46,404 bases of DNA from Phoronis australis (lineage: Eukaryota > Phoronida > Phoronidae), in NCBI GenBank assembly GCA_002633005.1, contig NMRA01000140.1, positions 245,136-291,539 on the forward strand, in the 5' to 3' direction. The notes below the pieces were generated by a model. That model saw only the letters and a list, made by a program, of their open reading frames with translations. It did not search any database and was not told where the DNA came from. How positions within the stretch are numbered: position 1 is the first letter of the stretch; each line of letters opens with the position of its first letter. The position numbers and the translations under genes were made by a program. Shown here one piece after another: positions 1 to 11,862 of this stretch.

Positions 1-23
1 GGGGGGGGGGGAGAGACGCAACT

Positions 24-470
24 GACGACTATTTTAAACACAATTTTTGCTACGAACTGGTTGCACCAAATACAAAGCGTGTACGGTGTTTTCTCTATCA
101 ATTAGTGCACGAAGCTCTCAAGGGGAAAATAGTTCGTACACAGGTGTACGAACTAATATAGAAAACACCGTAATAAGCAAAGATGTATGTTAGCGCGCAA
201 ACGCTGTGGACCATAAACAAGTACGTCTCTTAGTGACGTTAGAAGTGGAAGCGTGATGGCGCAGTGGTAGAGCACGCGTGCTTTTACTGACAGCCAGGTC
301 GTGAGTTGAATTCCGTGGCTTTTACGAATTTTCAGCTTTACACTTTCTGTGTTTTTTCCTTTGATAATACTTAAGAAATCAAAGAAAATGCTTGTTTTTA
401 GAGGCAAAAGCAAAATTTTCTCCTGGGCGACCTCCTCCCACTTGGCGCTATGCTCCTCTACATTTCCTAC
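24..470 (+). repeat. SINE-like repeat with tRNA-derived module
   Basis: Positions 251-325 contain ATGGCGCAGTGGTAGAGC (A box) and GGTCGTGAGTTGAATTCC at 297-314 (B box). Flanks on both sides match 22555-22908, for example GACTATTTTAAA at the left and GGATAATACTT-like and GCTATGC-like sequence at the right. A poly-G run occupies the first bases of the window. The minus-strand open frame across this repeat is a by-product. Confidence 0.55.
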
Positions 471-475
471 CAACG

Positions 476-2416
476 TCTACGAACAGTAGGTTACAGCATA
501 CAATATTTCGTACAAGTGAAATTTGATTCTGTTAAATCTTTAAACATATATGAGCATGAGGAACCTTTCACTTAGTTTTGTTTGCTATGTGTAGTATAAT
601 TCAACTGGCAGGAATAAAAATGAACTTGTATTGTTTCTTGACTGTCTCGGCTCGTCAGTGAGATGTTTGTATTCAGATTAACTAAGTGTAGAACACTGAA
701 TTACACTAGTAATAGCAACTGGCAATAGCAAAGTGAGAACCCTCTTTACAATATTTACAGGTTACAAATGTGTGGGTTGTATGCACTATACTTCATGATT
801 CAAGGATCTACAGGAAATAACAATAAACTACTCTAGGATTTTCAGAACAATCATAAAAACCACTCTATTGTGTTTGCCATATTTGGTAATGGTCAGCTGT
901 CTTGAGGCAATGATTGTGTGAATGACCATTGCAAAATCTAGTTTACTATAACGTTCAACAAAACGTGTGTGGATGCACAGGATGGGTCAATGACTCAGGT
1001 AAAGACGAAACAAGTTACTTCAAACCTAAGCAATCTGGTACTAAATTAATAAGATCAATAATGCTATCAAACCAACATACTAAGTAATATATATCATGAA
1101 TTTATCACGGATTTCATGATACTATGTCATAAACAGCATATACTATCGCTACAGAAAGCTAGCTAGGACATGTATATTGACAAATATTATCATCAATACT
1201 ATTTAAATATGACCGCAATGCTCAATTCACTCAACAGAAAGGTCAAACGCTGCTCATTATGCATGTAGTAAGCTCTTTGAGTTTTTCGTACAATCATTAG
1301 TCGTAATTTCACTTTTTGTATTCGGGGTAAATTCAGCAATAGTGCCACTCACCAGTGTTTTAGCTAGCAACGACCTTTTGACCTAACACATCGCTGACCT
1401 CATTCGCTAAAATTAGTCAAGTGGGTGTGTTGAAAAGACAGTAAGATGGCTAATCGTCGTGTAGCTGATATCTGATTAACTCATTGCTGCAGCGAGAATT
1501 AACTGAACTCATCGAAGAACACATTTGTGGATGGAGACAAGGACGAGTTTCGTGACAGCGACGAGTCGTCTTACGGCAGCAACTCGTCGCAAGATGAGTT
1601 TCATGATCGACCCATCGTGAATACGAACTACGGTTACGTTTTATTGGAACAAGCGGAACTTGAAGAAAACGGTCCGGATTAGCTTAATCGCAGAACAATG
1701 TCTTGTTCCTGCAAAGCCAGTGGATCGGGGTGCAAACAGCTGAAAGTGACTGCAAGGGAGAACAGTCTTCGACAGGGCTGCATCACTCAGTGTGATGTCG
1801 AGGAAATCCTTGCTCTGCAGTTGTCAGTGAAGGACTTGGATAGGGATGGGTGATGGTCATTTATTTTCAAAATTATTTATACTGGCGTAAAATTTTTAAT
1901 TATTGTGAACAAAAATCAGCCACTAATGAGTACTTTGTAATCTACTTCTCCAAAATACATTTTAACTACCTTGTTTACTTGCGGTAACCCCTCCTAATTG
2001 CCACAAGTGGACTGATCCTGTATACATTTATTGACCCAGTTGCAGTAACTCAACATGAATATCACTCCTTTTTGGCCAAAATTACGTAACAAGGTCAATA
2101 TTTTTTTCTATTTTTTATTGCTTTACTTGTTTATGTTGTTTTGTATACTAATAAGTCTGAAATGTAGCACACAATTACAGTTTGCTATGGAAATTTTAAC
2201 GACACTATCAGCTCTTTTTCTCGGCCATTTTCCTTGACTTTTGTAAGCTCTTAATTTTTGCTTTCCCCGACTAGAATTTGAGATAACTCTGCCATTTGTT
2301 AAGATAAGGACATGTTTCGTCATCAAAATGATCAGAAAATACTGTATTTTCAGAAAAAATATCAATTACAAAAATGGCAAATCCCTACTTAAGACTCATT
2401 TTGTGGTGCTGGGTCA
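476..2416. other. Repeat-poor stretch with a possible broken acidic exon
   Basis: Most of this stretch shows no gene. At 1530-1681 one frame reads DKDEFRDSDESSYGSNSSQ followed by about 25 further residues and a stop. An upstream frame contains ELTELIEEH after a CTGCAG that could be an acceptor. Such acidic Ser-rich N-termini occur in transposases and many other proteins, so no identity is claimed. Confidence 0.25.
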
Positions 2417-2835
2417 CATATGTGAGATCGGCGCCGGCCCGCCTCCGTACTAGCCAGTGTTAGACGAGGAGGGCAGGTACGTCACGACTGCAGTCCAGTT
2501 ACCCCCAGGTTAGCGGAGGACCGATTTGAGGTTTGCGGACCCCTTTTCCGCTCGGCGCAATCTGGCAGGTGATCGGCCACGCAATCTTCGGCGGGTGCGC
2601 ACCCGTTGTTCCGCCTGGCGCCAGAAAGCGCCGGTGGTGTAGGTGCAGGTCGCGCGACGATCAGGAAGATTCGTCCGGTTTCCACTATAACTGCTGGATT
2701 ACATCGACACATTTTAGAATGCGCGCATCCACATACTTTACATCGTGCAACTGTTGCCTACGTTATAGGTCGTCGTAATAGACAATGTGCGATAGCCACC
2801 TCGACTACATCAACCGTTTTTTATTGGCGTCGCGC
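2417..2835 (+). repeat. GC-rich dispersed repeat, copy 1
   Basis: It matches parts of 4640-5160 and 39880-40390: GGCGCCAGAAAGCGCCGG, TCGCGCGACGATCAGGAAG, CTGGATTACATCGACACATT and ACTGTTGCCTACGTTAT. It is much richer in CpG than its surroundings. Overlapping short frames on both strands reflect base composition, not coding. Confidence 0.65.
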
Positions 2836-4208
2836 CATAGGGGGGCTGAGGGAGCTTTAGCCCCCACTTTTTCAGTGCTACGCCGCCCATGTCAGGCCAA
2901 TCTTCCTGAATTGATAACACATCCTACTCAGTAAAAATCGAAAAAGAATCAAAATCGGAGCAAGCACTGTTGTTATTGCAATTTTTGTGGCGAAATTTGG
3001 GTCACTTTGTTTGGATCGCGTCGGCCATATTGGAGGACAGCGGTATAAGTTACGAATTTAAATCTTTGTGTAAATTGTTTTCGCCAACAATTTACGGTGA
3101 AATTTAGTGAGACATATCTTTACTTACTATTCTGTACGATTCAACAGTGTTCACTAAATTTCAGCCTCGCAGTTGTTACTCATTAAGTGATAAATGTGCT
3201 CACAATTCCCGTTGGACTTCGTCTCTGGTGGCACCGACAACATGGTGACTTTTGCTGAACTGAAAGGCATGTTCAACATGTTACTTTGTAATTTGTGAAG
3301 ATTTAACGTTGATACATTTTGACAAACGTTACTACAAAAAAGGAACTTTGTTCAAGTTTCGTGTTTTTTGTGCAAAAATATAAGATAATTCGAATTATTT
3401 TACGGTGAATTTCCCATTCAGGTGATCTTACACTAAGCTAAAAAAATACTTGAAATAATTTTGAAATGGTTTTTTGTTTGACTATCAACTGCTGTTCAAG
3501 GCTTGATTAGGTGTCACAAAATGATTCATATTTTTCTAAATTTTAAGTCTCAAATGCTTTCAAGTCATGTTTTGTAACTTATTGCTTCTTAATTCAGGTT
3601 ATCAAGTCAACAATATGAATAATCTTAATTTGAGAAATAAGCTATGTTGGATTGTGAAACTTCAAGGTTCCAATTCTTGTTCCTTGCAACTTCATATTCT
3701 TTCCATCATGCTTGTCAAATTCTGGTGTAATGAAACACTATTTCGGTCACCATGGTAATAGTTACATGTATGTCCACTTTCATATCGTGGAAACTTTTGC
3801 TGTTGAATAGTGTTTGTAATGCTAAATGTTCTAAAGTATTGTGCATTTAAGTTACTTATTATGTTAAAAGGTTGAATCATTTTGGCTTAACGAATAACAA
3901 ATGATAACATTTTGTGTTGGACTTGTCATACATATGTGCTTGAAGGAGCCCCCTATTTGGAAAAATGGAAAAAGGTCTGCCTCACTCAGAGAAGCACGAA
4001 CTCCGAAAAAAGTAGAAAACGAGACGATATTCCACTAGAAGACAGGATGTACCAAAATGTAGCGCCTGCAATTCATAACTGAACATACTCAGTGAATCTT
4101 ATAGTAAAAGGTAGACATTCCCAAAAATTCCAGCCCCCCATTTTTTAAATTTGGTGCGCTCATACAAAGTCTGGGAAAATCTCTGTTGAAAGCCAACAAC
4201 TTTGCACA
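2836..4208. other. Non-coding flank left of the duplication
   Basis: No gene is seen. The right end (about 3945-4170) is a diverged relative of intron sequence at 10606-10830, so the segment left of the duplication boundary also holds a dispersed repeat. Confidence 0.45.
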
Positions 4209-4343
4209 GCTACGGAATGATCCTGAATATGGCGCATTAGATAATAAAACAAATGAAGGTATTGTTTCTTATATTTTGACTTTTACATTGCCATCTCGGA
4301 GTTCGGGTCAGGAAGTTAATGTCTGGCTATTTTATTGCCCTCC
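4209..4343 (+). pseudogene. 3' fragment of esterase exon 1 at the edge of duplication copy A
   Basis: This 135-bp piece is nearly identical to 39440-39574. It covers the end of the first coding exon (about residues 210-253) with the same GTGAAC donor. Homology to copy B starts abruptly at GCTACGG. Sequence to the left is unrelated to the upstream part of exon 1. It lacks the start codon, membrane anchor, Cys-rich region and GDSLSRH, so it cannot encode the N-terminal half of the enzyme. Confidence 0.8.
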
Positions 4344-4366
4344 GTGAACTAAACAATGATATTTTT

Positions 4367-4530
4367 CATAGGCGGACTTAGGGGTGGGGGGCAGGGACCC
4401 CCCTTGGCTGCCGCAAAAAAAAACAGCAAGAACGTTAACAAATAGTGAGTTTATTAATTAACCCTGGTAATTAACATTACACGGCTGAAACAAGATTTGA
4501 CAAAACCTAAGCAAAAACTCCACGATTAGT
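4367..4530. mobile_element. Left part of a GGCGGA-type element next to the exon 1 donor (copy A)
   Basis: CATAGGCGGACTTAGGGG starts 24 bp after the end of the exon 1 fragment. It is followed by a G/C-rich run, an A-run, and TTAATTAACCCTGGTAATTAA as in the 9696 and 22185 elements. A clear right end was not found, so the stated end is approximate. Confidence 0.5.
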
Positions 4531-4639
4531 GATTAAATGAAAACTGTGTAAAGGAAGAGTGACAAGTAGGCTACGCTATCTCTTCTATCATGACTCATTA
4601 ATGTAATTACAACCGATACAAAAAAATTAAAAATCAAAG

Positions 4640-5160
4640 TAGTCCTCAGAAATGTGTCGCTCTCTGAAAGTTACAACCCGTACGGCAAAATCGATTTTAG
4701 TCATCAGGGAGCACACACCAGGTCTTCAGTTGATGCTCTGACCCGACTCGGGTCTTGTCGCTCGTTCCGCCCCCCCCCCCCCCCCCCNCTTGTCGCTCGT
4801 CCCCCCCCCGGCTCCAGAAAGCGCCGGCGCAGGTGATCGGCCGCGGGCGCGACGATCAGGAAGCTTCGGCGGGTGGGCACCCGTTGTTCCGCCTGGCGCC
4901 GGTGGTGCAAGTGCAGGTCGCGCGACGATCAGGAAGTTTTGAAGGGTTTACGTCGCGAAACGAGAGATGTGTGGATTACATCGACACATTTTAAAATGCG
5001 TGTTTCCACTATATCGTGCCACTGCTGGATTACATCGACGCATTCTATTGTGCCACTGTTGCCTACGTTATACGTCGTCGTAGTAGACGTGCGAAACTAG
5101 CCACTTCGACTACATCAACCGTTTTTTAGGCCAATCTTCTTGAATTGATTGCACAATTAG
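4640..5160 (+). repeat. GC-rich dispersed repeat, copy 2 (in duplication copy A)
   Basis: It contains two internal versions of a GCGCCGG...CGACGATCAGGAAG unit and tandem units starting TGGATTACATCGACACATT. A C-run with an N at 4788 is followed by a repeated CTTGTCGCTCGTCC that is single in copy B, which suggests a mis-assembled homopolymer. Confidence 0.65.
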
Positions 5161-5183
5161 TAATAGCGTGTGAAATAATTACG

Positions 5184-5356
5184 TTTATATGCTCTAACTG
5201 GGAAGCGATACCGAAGCTAGTTTACAGTGAAACAACACGTGTAGGTGAGATAAAAGGTCATATATATTATGACAATCTAAACTACTACAGATATAGATAA
5301 ATACAAAAGTTATATGATATGTTGAGCTGTAAAGATGGGTGACAATCTGCGACAGT
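5184..5356 (+). repeat. Direct repeat, first copy (about 173 bp)
   Basis: It matches 5735-5907 with few differences, starting at TTTATATGC and including GATACCGAA, GTTTACAGTGAAACAACACG and GTAAAGATGGGT. Copy B carries only one version, at about 40404-40576. The pair is 551 bp apart in copy A. No LTR-type TG...CA ends were evident. Confidence 0.7.
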
Positions 5357-7018
5357 CAGTCGGACAAGGAGCACTATAGGAGGTGCAATGCAGCAATGAA
5401 GGTATACACAAGTGTTGAACTAGGAAGATAAGTAACAATATGCGGGAGGGGGCAAAGCAGCAACACCAGGAAAGCCACATGGGAAAATTAGGTGTAAACA
5501 GGGAAGTAAGGAAAATTGGATTGAGGGAGGGAGGGAAAGAGAAATTGACTGAAAACTCGAAAACTGGAGAGAAGTATGGATGATGGCCCGTGTTGCGACA
5601 AGACAAAGAGATCACGTGGTACAATTAAACTAATAATCGAACAAAGAGGGTCACTGACCCGAGAAATCAAACAATGTGATAATGAGGACGAAGCAGTATT
5701 CAGCTTACATAAAATAATTCAATACTTATATAATATTTATATGCGCTAACTGCGAAGCGATACCGAAACTAGTTTACAGTGAAACAACACGTGTAGGTGA
5801 GATAAAAGGTCATATATATTATGACAAACTAAACTACTACAGACATTGATAAATACAAAAGTTATATAACATGTTGAACTGTAAAGATGGGTCACAATCC
5901 GCCACAGATGCAGCAGAAGGATGCATCCGCCCACTAATTACATCTGTTAACCTGGTGTAGTGCTAAAGGAACTCGCTTTTCCCTTTGACCAATTTGGAAC
6001 AGAATCGAGTTGATGCCGTGTTTTTACCATATTCGGCCACTGACGCTATCCCTGATCTGTATCTGATTTGGTGGCAATGCCCTCCTGAAAAGATCGATCC
6101 GCATACATTTCATAAAAATTTCCAGTGACAGCTGTGTTATAGCCGCCAAAGCACCATCTGGGGTGGCTTACAAGAAACCGTTTTACTAACTCAGATCCCC
6201 CTCAAGTTACGGCGTGCCGTAACCTAAGCGGTCTTTATCAAAATTGCACGATTGTTGCAAATGACTAATTCGAAGAGTGTTAAAGTGACCTCAGGGTCAA
6301 ATAACAGTTCTCCGTCATATTTTGTGATTTTCAGTGTGGCAAATCCGCGCTTAAGTAACACAATAGTCTATGAATTCCTCCAAAAATAAAACTAAATGCA
6401 TTATTTCCGAACCAAACAAATTTATGATCGCCTTAGTTTTTTCTCCAGGATTCACAGCTAGGTCGCTTGTACATTACGTACACACTTCTATGTAATTTGT
6501 TTGGCTATCAGACACTCCTTAGTGCTCGTCGTTTTAAACAAAATATGTAACATCAATGATTTTGAGAAATTTACAAGTACTAAAAACTGTCGTATTAGAT
6601 ATTAACAGAAGCTGCATTTCTTGAAAGAAAAAATTGTATTTATGTGATTATCGAACAACTTAAACGGAAATTTTTGGACAAGATTGTCTATAAAATGGAT
6701 AATACTATTATCCACTTTAAATACAATAAGATAGCGTAAAAGGCTGTTCAAATTTATAGGTAACGGTGTCACATAAAATTTGTCAAGTGTCGTAGCGGAC
6801 ATAATTGGGACGTTATACATTCTCATTTGGGATATTAGCCAGAGCCATAGAAATAGAGCTCTTTTGGTAATAACGACTTTTTCATACATGCTGTCTACAA
6901 CTTATAAGCAGCTAATTCGTGAGAGGCACCACAACTGCAGGACCTGAAAAAACTTGTCTGTTGCAATGGCATTCAAATCCCGCAAGCTAATAACTTTATG
7001 CTACAAAATTCCGGTAAG
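5353..7018. repeat. Interval present only in duplication copy A
   Basis: Copy A has CAGTCA at 5353 and again at 7019; copy B has a single CAGTCA at 40573 joining the two flanks. A deletion in B by short-repeat recombination, or an insertion in A, would give this. The interval holds the second of two direct repeats (5735-5907). It holds no convincing gene; short open frames on the minus strand here are low-complexity. Confidence 0.75.
5735..5907 (+). repeat. Direct repeat, second copy (about 173 bp)
   Basis: This is the partner of 5184-5356 in the same orientation. It lies inside the interval absent from copy B. It may be a local tandem duplication product or a dispersed repeat unit. Confidence 0.7.
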
Positions 7019-7359
7019 CAGTCAAGAGAACCCAAATTATATCCGCATGTGGTCCCTCGCCTGGGAGCCACTGTTTCCCTTACCTGCATGTGTACCTAAG
7101 CTCCGCAATTAGGACCAGCTTCACAATGTAGGGGCATGCTCACAATTGCCGGGTTTTACGGTGTCGGCGTTTGTCGACGCATTTGACCAAGAACTTCTAT
7201 AAAATGCATCGGTTCGGATGTGGGCGCTTCAGTTTGCAAGCGCACGTTCATGGTAATGAAATATTATCAATAGCATATCAAAAACACCATGAAACAACCC
7301 CACCAGTCGATCAAGTGTCAAATTAGAACAACCGCAAACACTAAAATAATGACGATATG

Positions 7360-8063
7360 TTAAAGGCGAAGCAAACCTTTTTTCGTGTCATTTTTAGAAA
7401 AAATAAGCTTCGTTGGTTATTCTAAACAAATTTTCCACTTCATTACAGCTTTTCGTATTTTAATTAATTATTCGTTCTCTACTCCGGAAATGACCTTTTG
7501 GGAGGCAAGAATTTCGTGCCAATTTCTTTTCATATAGTCTAACTGTGAGAGCTGCCGAGTCAGTCATTGATCTACCTCGGTTGTGATACGTTTCGGTCGT
7601 CGATTACTTTTGTTTACCAGTCAGTCAACATGCCACACTGTTGCTGCGTTCTGGGATGTGCTCATTATCGTCTCCCGGACAGAGGAACTGTCCCACTTGC
7701 CCGCGACACACTCCCACTGATTTGTAACCTGAGCACACAAACTGCTTCCCCCCGCCGTGTGACTCCCTCGCCACACACCTGGCATATTCTAAATAGCTCC
7801 AATACGGTAGACAAGTCCACAGTAAGCTTTTCCAAGTTTGGCTCACCGATCTGTTCATTGAACGACGAACAGTCCTCTTCACTGTGCCTGTATTTACTCC
7901 CACTACTCAACATCGCAGCAGGTCTGCTTACAGGCTTTGGGCCATAATGAGTACATCCCGGTACGTAATTAATTAAATTACGAAAAGCTGTAATTAATTG
8001 GAAAGTATGTCTGGTGTAACCAATGAATCTTATTTTTGCTAAAAAAGTTGCCTTCGCCTTTAA
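7360..8063. mobile_element. TTAA-flanked inverted-repeat element (duplication copy A)
   Basis: The element begins TTAA-AGGCGAAG and ends CCTTCGCCT-TTAA. Ends are inverted repeats of about 14-17 bp; the left end is slightly diverged here (AGGCGAAGCAAACC). Length is 704 bp. TTAA at both sides is the target duplication expected of piggyBac-type elements, although assignment rests only on the ends. The minus strand carries a broken frame with a CxxCG motif, giving a match to the open frame in copy B (41170-41445). It is too short to encode a transposase, so it is nonautonomous. Confidence 0.72.
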
Positions 8064-9690
8064 TTAGCTGATATTGAACTCCGAATATTTATTGGTGGTT
8101 GTGAAAACTTAATCTTTGACCATGCTGTTGTTCTTTCCACCTGTTCGTGGGACATCGGAGAAGCGCGGATATGGCACACGTTTGTACTAGACACACTGGC
8201 GCTGGTACGTTCAAACGTTATACTCATGTCCGCAGACCTCAGAAACTTTCAACTGAATTTGCTTTTCTTCTATTTTTTCGTTTTTTTGGGATATTGAAAT
8301 CACGATTGTAATATGCAGTGCTATCAAAGGTTTAATGATGCTAACATTGTAGGTAATTGTCAAAATAAGGTAAATGGTGGGTTTAACTGAGCAAGGTGGC
8401 TACGAGTCAGTCACCCTTGGCCTCGAGATACATGGCACATGCTATGTGTGAATTTCGTATCGATCGAATAAGGAATGAGATCTGTGGAACGACTACAAAA
8501 GTTCATCGAGGCCTATTCAATAAAAGATGAGTCGTTTGTCACTCTGACCAGAAATATCGAATATCTAGAACGGTTAGTCGGCAAGAGAAACGGATGACAC
8601 AATCCAGATAGCGTTTACCAAGGTCTGTCCATGAGGATTTTCTAAAAGATCCTCAAAAGACGGCAGAGATACGACACTAAAATTCAGTCAATGAAAGATC
8701 ATCCACAGGAAAATCTTGGAAACTCGAGAGCGGTTCAGTCCGAAAGAAAAGCAAATGGCACAATCCCGATAGCCCTTCTATCGAATGGAAAAATCATGAA
8801 ATCGCTCCAACTGGAGACAGCGGAGCAAACCAAAAAAGTGAAAAGTGGCCGCCACAACGGCGTCTTGCGTCCGATTTCAACCAAAGCAAAGGCTTCGAGC
8901 TTTTCACGCTGGTCGTCGCATAAAAAGTGCGACCTGTATCGCGCGAACAAAGAAACAAACAAAAATGAAAACGCTCTGAAGAGCGACACTTGGTCAAATC
9001 AAATAAAATTTTTTAAGGTGAGGTGGACAACGAAACCGATATATTAAATAGCCATTGATGAGATCTATTTACATACCAAATTTGAAAAGTTCGGTCAAAG
9101 CAAAATGTCCGTCATACCGCCATCTTGCGTCCAAGTTCGCCCAAGAGCAAAAATGCTATTGACTAATTGAACTCTGTACGTAAATTTCATGCAGATCAGA
9201 CGAAAAATTAAATCTGTAACACAAATATGATAGGCTAACAAAGTGAAGCTATATATAACGTCAACAAAAGAACAGTGACCTGAGTAGTAAATTTCGAATA
9301 TTGTGAGAATGGTAAGTCGACTAGCAAAAAACGGGTTCCCGGCCGCCACAGCGCCATCTTGTATTTTATTTTAACAAAAAATAGGCTTCGAGCCATTCAC
9401 GGAACACATGCCGTCTGTAAATTTAACGTTGATCTTATAAGAGTTGCGATCTGTAGCGTGCGAATAAAGAAACAAATATACAAGAAATTATGACAAAGCA
9501 ACAAACTTTTTAGAAATTTTATTTCAGCATAGGCTGCCAGCTCCGTATATTTTCAACGCATAAGCAGTGACGTCACTATTCACTAGCGATACCTGGCAGA
9601 CAGAGCGCGCTTCCGGCTACGTCGTCTGCTAATCAGGGTCACTTTGTTTCGGTTTGGATCGGCAATTTTGCCGAACTCGTATTCATGTTT
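8064..9690. other. Intron-like sequence of duplication copy A, no gene seen
   Basis: This stretch matches 41596-43264. A 118-codon plus-strand frame at 8691-9047 is not conserved in copy B, where small indels break it, so it is not treated as coding. Two related segments mention-worthy by eye carry CGCCATCTTG with GCAAAAATAGGCTTCGAGC-like text, suggesting old internal repeats. Confidence 0.5.
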
Positions 9691-9695
9691 AAATA

Positions 9696-10041
9696 CATAG
9701 GCGGATTTAGGGACGGAGGGGGGGGGGGCTTGCCTGCTGCAATAAAAAAAAACATCAAGAACGTGAGGAAATATTGAGTTTATTAATTAACCCCTGTAAT
9801 TAACATGCGGCTGGAACAAGATTTAACAATGGTGTGCAGTTTTAGTTTGTGTGTCCGAATCAGACCGCCGCCGGAATCGTTTTCCTGTTTTTTAACCCTC
9901 CGTTTGATTTTCAGTAAAAGGTCCGCGTTCCAAGAAATTCGAGCCCCATATATTTTAGGCTGGGTGCGCATGGGATCGTGCTTGCCTGATTGCCCGAGAC
10001 AAAATGTTGGGCACCCTCATGATATCCTAGATCCGCCACTG
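9696..10041. mobile_element. Short inverted-repeat element with GGCGGAT ends (duplication copy A)
   Basis: Left end CATAGGCGGATTTAGG and right end CCTAGATCCGCCACTG are imperfect inverted repeats. A G-run follows the left end. The element is flanked by AAATA on both sides (9691-9695 and 10042-10046), a plausible 5-bp target duplication. No protein is encoded. Ends of the CAGTGGCGGATCTAGG type recall hAT-like MITEs, but hAT elements normally give 8-bp duplications, so the superfamily is left open. Confidence 0.7.
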
Positions 10042-11546
10042 AAATATTGAACGCTAGTAAACATTAACTTCTAAAACAAAGCTCATATTAATACTCCAGA
10101 AATAACCACCAGGGATACTCAAAATCTGTCTCGCACTTCCAACAGCAGTTTACATGTACATACTCCACAGGATGTTTCATTTTAAGCTTGAATGCACGCC
10201 GGGGCCGCTCAAAATTTGTGGAGTCTTAGTCTATGAATATGCTATCAAATAATGCCGAAATTATTTTTTTTTCGTTGTGCTGGACAGCAAAATAGATGCA
10301 AGAATTTCCCGTCACAATACACTAACCGGAAGCAGTGTTTGCTGTGTTTAGAGGGTGGCGCCTAAGATATTACGCAAGAAAATGGCAGTAGTTGCGAATC
10401 CGTTGTCTATAATCTATGATTTCAGCAAATAAAAGTATCATGACAAAGCTTGTCCTTTGTCAAGTAATGATAATGCCAGGTACAAGTACTCACGAAACCT
10501 CTTTTAAAGCTCCTACGACTCAGGACCCACTGACTATAATTCATCTTACAACCGGCTTGGCGTTTCTCCGCAATTTATCATGCACGCACCCGGGGGGGGG
10601 CGCGTGGGCCCCCATTTGGCAAAGTAGGTAAAAGGGTCCGCCTCAGAGAAACAAAAATTCCGAAAAAACGAGACAAATGTCCACTAAAAACGCGCAGACG
10701 CACAGTTCATAGACCTGAAGGCGGTACCCCGTTTTTTTGTCCTCCCGCTTTTATGTTAGCAAAAGTCCACTTTGTCAGATTCGAGCCCCCCATATTAAAG
10801 GCTGAGTGCGCGCATGTTTATCATACATGTAAGCTAGTTTGTGTTGCGAGCGACTTATGCTGTCTGCCAAACATTTTTCACTTCCAAGGGTAATTCATGC
10901 CACCCCGAAAATCGTGGGTACAAAATGCTTTTAAAGTCCATACTTTTCTGATATGTCTCCATGTTTTGGAACACTGTATGCAACATTGAAGACCTTATCT
11001 CAAGGAGTTACTCCAATTCAAACACTTGAAACCATATCAAATTAAACAATATTTGTCATACAGTGACTTGAAAATATCATGGCTACTATTCTATGTTGTA
11101 ATTAAACTGTTCAGTCAGCGATACCCGGGTCCCAATTCAACTGTAGCCTAATCAAATTTAAATTCAAAGTGTGGAGCTGGCCAGGGAATATTTCAAGGGC
11201 TTCAATTTGTATCATCGAGTACGGAAGCAAAGCACCGACAAAATGGTTTGGAATCAAGTGTGGCACTTGCTCCGGGCACCACTTCAATGGGATTTGAAAT
11301 GAAATGTAGGTGACGAAAAGTGGTCGCAACGAGGAACGATGAGTTTTATGTTAAAGGGGTCGCCGAAAATAAGTGAATAGCGGAGACTCGAGAAAATTGG
11401 TGGTACTATTCGGCTTTAAAAATTCAAAGTAAAAAGTCTAAGCTAAGTGAAAGTTTATTGTTCTGGTAATGATATCTCGCAATACGCTAATGTTTAAACA
11501 ATTTTCTTTTGGATAACATCATCTGTCGCTTTTGTTTTTCACTCAG
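10042..11546. other. Intron-like sequence of copy A, diverged repeats
   Basis: Positions 10606-10830 resemble 3945-4170 outside the duplication (shared GAAAAA(A/T)GG..GGTC(C/T)GCCTCA.. and a CCCCCAT block). The corresponding part of copy B (from about 44150) has an N at 44161 and lacks about 20 bp. No coding exon was recognised. Confidence 0.45.
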
Positions 11547-11672
11547 ATATCCGCAAGGTATGCAAAGGTATGAAACAGTTTACAGAAAAAGTGTGCAGGA
11601 ATCACGTGCAAGAAACTGGAAAAGTATGCAACGGGACAGTGGAAGTTCGACTGAATTCCGGATACCGTGTCG
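11547..11672 (+). CDS. Second visible exon of SGNH/PC-esterase-like gene (copy A)
   Basis: Acceptor (tttttcactcag) and donor (GTAAGC at 11673) are clear. The exon is 126 bp and ends in phase 1. The last exon at 14811 starts with two bases completing a Gly codon, so the two exons join in frame. The protein carries CKGMKQFTEKVCR and VCNGTVEV. Copy A has only the last 135 bp of exon 1 (4209-4343), so this exon belongs to a 5'-truncated gene unless a new promoter and first exon have been acquired. A 26-bp minisatellite lies a few tens of bases downstream in the intron. Confidence 0.66.
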
Positions 11673-11689
11673 GTAAGCTTGTATACTAC

Positions 11690-11862
11690 TACTGCTGCAA
11701 CGACGACTACGACTAACCTTTTACGACTACGACCAGCCTATTATGACTGCAACTAGCCTATTACGACAACGGCTACCACTAACTTATTACGACAACGGCT
11801 ACGACTAACCTATTACGACAACGGCTACGACTAGCCTATTACGACTACTACGACTACTAATT
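11690..11862 (+). repeat. 26-bp minisatellite next to exon 2 (copy A)
   Basis: The unit is close to CCTATTACGACAACGGCTAC followed by GACTAA. Copy A shows three full 26-bp units flanked by shorter degenerate ones. The counterpart in copy B has one full unit. It begins about 20 bp after the exon 2 donor. Confidence 0.75.

Noticed and set aside
5184-5907. A solo LTR pair flanking a short retrotransposon.
   Set aside because: The direct repeats lack TG/CA ends, there is no primer-binding site or polypurine tract, and the interior has no gag or pol motif.
8691-9047. A 118-codon open frame on the plus strand.
   Set aside because: The duplicate (from about 42230) has indels that break the frame, and there is no familiar motif. 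It lies in an intron.
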